Shown here piece by piece: positions 23,290 to 23,446 of a stretch of 23,446 nucleotides of DNA. The translations under genes and the position numbers were made by a program. The stretch covers positions 1 to 23,446 of the forward strand of contig KV921203.1 of NCBI GenBank assembly GCA_002081555.1, in the 5' to 3' direction. The notes below the pieces were generated by a model that was not told the DNA's origin, did no database searches, and was given only the letters and a program-made list of their open reading frames with translations. The DNA comes from Protostelium mycophagum (lineage: Eukaryota > Evosea > Variosea > Protosteliida > Protosteliaceae). Numbering within the stretch: position 1 is the first letter of the stretch; the number at the start of each line of letters is the position of its first letter.

Positions 23290-23409
23290 ATGGAACGGCT
23301 GTTATGGCCGAGTAATAAAGCACTTGAAGCGCAACGTCCCAAATCAGGGCGCGTCTTTGAGTTATCTTTCTCTTTGTTGTTCTTTCTCTCTCTCTCCATT
23401 CTTCTTTGT
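23290..23409 (+). CDS. First exon of a gene running off the window (membrane-anchored protein)
   Basis: An ATG at 23290 opens a 40-codon exon ending exactly at a consensus donor GTAAGT at 23410. The product starts MERLLWPSNKALEAQRPKSG, then has a strongly hydrophobic segment (FELSFSLLFFLSLSILLC), so it looks like a type II or N-terminally anchored membrane protein. The CT-rich run at 23368-23400 encodes the hydrophobic helix. The rest lies beyond the window; no family can be named. Confidence 0.5.
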
Positions 23410-23446
23410 GTAAGTAATTACACTGATCTAATAGGATCACAGAATA

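Noticed and set aside
23296-23345. tRNA-like A box (TGGCCGAGTAAT) near the right edge
   Set aside because: No downstream B box or cloverleaf; the bases are explained as codons of a first exon with a consensus donor.

Overview
The window is eukaryotic nuclear DNA. Nearly every gene is cut by very short GT-AG introns, most about 38 to 55 nt with a mode near 40. Genes lie on both strands, often only a few bases to a few hundred bases apart. Exons are GC-richer than introns and spacers. The gene set (Misato/DML1, CSC1/TMEM63, CTL/Pns1, a membrane-anchored SDR, an HMG-box factor, and a carboxylesterase fused to an EGF-like ectodomain) fits a compact free-living protist or early opisthokont. An amoebozoan such as a protosteloid amoeba is my best guess, but the sequence alone does not prove it.

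Left part (1-8029). Bases 1-784 hold at most the tail of a gene and some small AT-rich repeats. Bases 785-4486 (minus) encode a secreted type-B carboxylesterase with a complete Ser-Glu-His triad. A Ser/Thr linker, an EGF-like module, a large ectodomain and a GPI-like hydrophobic tail follow. A perfect 71-bp tandem duplication breaks the frame of this last part. An 815-bp spacer separates it from a divergent short-chain dehydrogenase/reductase (5302-6582, plus). That gene converges on a CinA/PncC-type amidase gene (6802-7812, minus), an unusual family for a eukaryote.

Middle part (8030-17488). Misato/DML1 (8243-10531), a 500-residue CTL/Pns1 choline-transporter-like protein (10717-12661) and an intronless HMG-box protein (12810-13514) run on the plus strand. 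A 16-exon CSC1/TMEM63 mechanosensitive channel gene (13569-16885) runs on the minus strand. It converges on the HMG gene with 54 bp between stops, and it shares a 135-bp promoter with a small coiled-coil protein gene (17021-17488).

Right part (17489-23446) is mostly unrecognised: hypothetical multi-exon genes at 17838-18944 (+), 18948-19436 (-), 19895-20182 (-), 20999-22034 (+) and 22115-22667 (+), a stretch at 20183-20998 that may be decayed coding sequence, and the first exon of a gene running off the end (23290-23409).

The genes do not form an obvious pathway. The most notable features are the frame-breaking duplication, the eukaryotic CinA/PncC gene, and a motif matching the E2F/DP site (TTTGGCGGGAA type) that recurs six times, four of them inside introns of the CTL and CSC1 genes, plus one related site upstream of the SDR gene. 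Exon models were built by hand from frame, phase and splice consensus.
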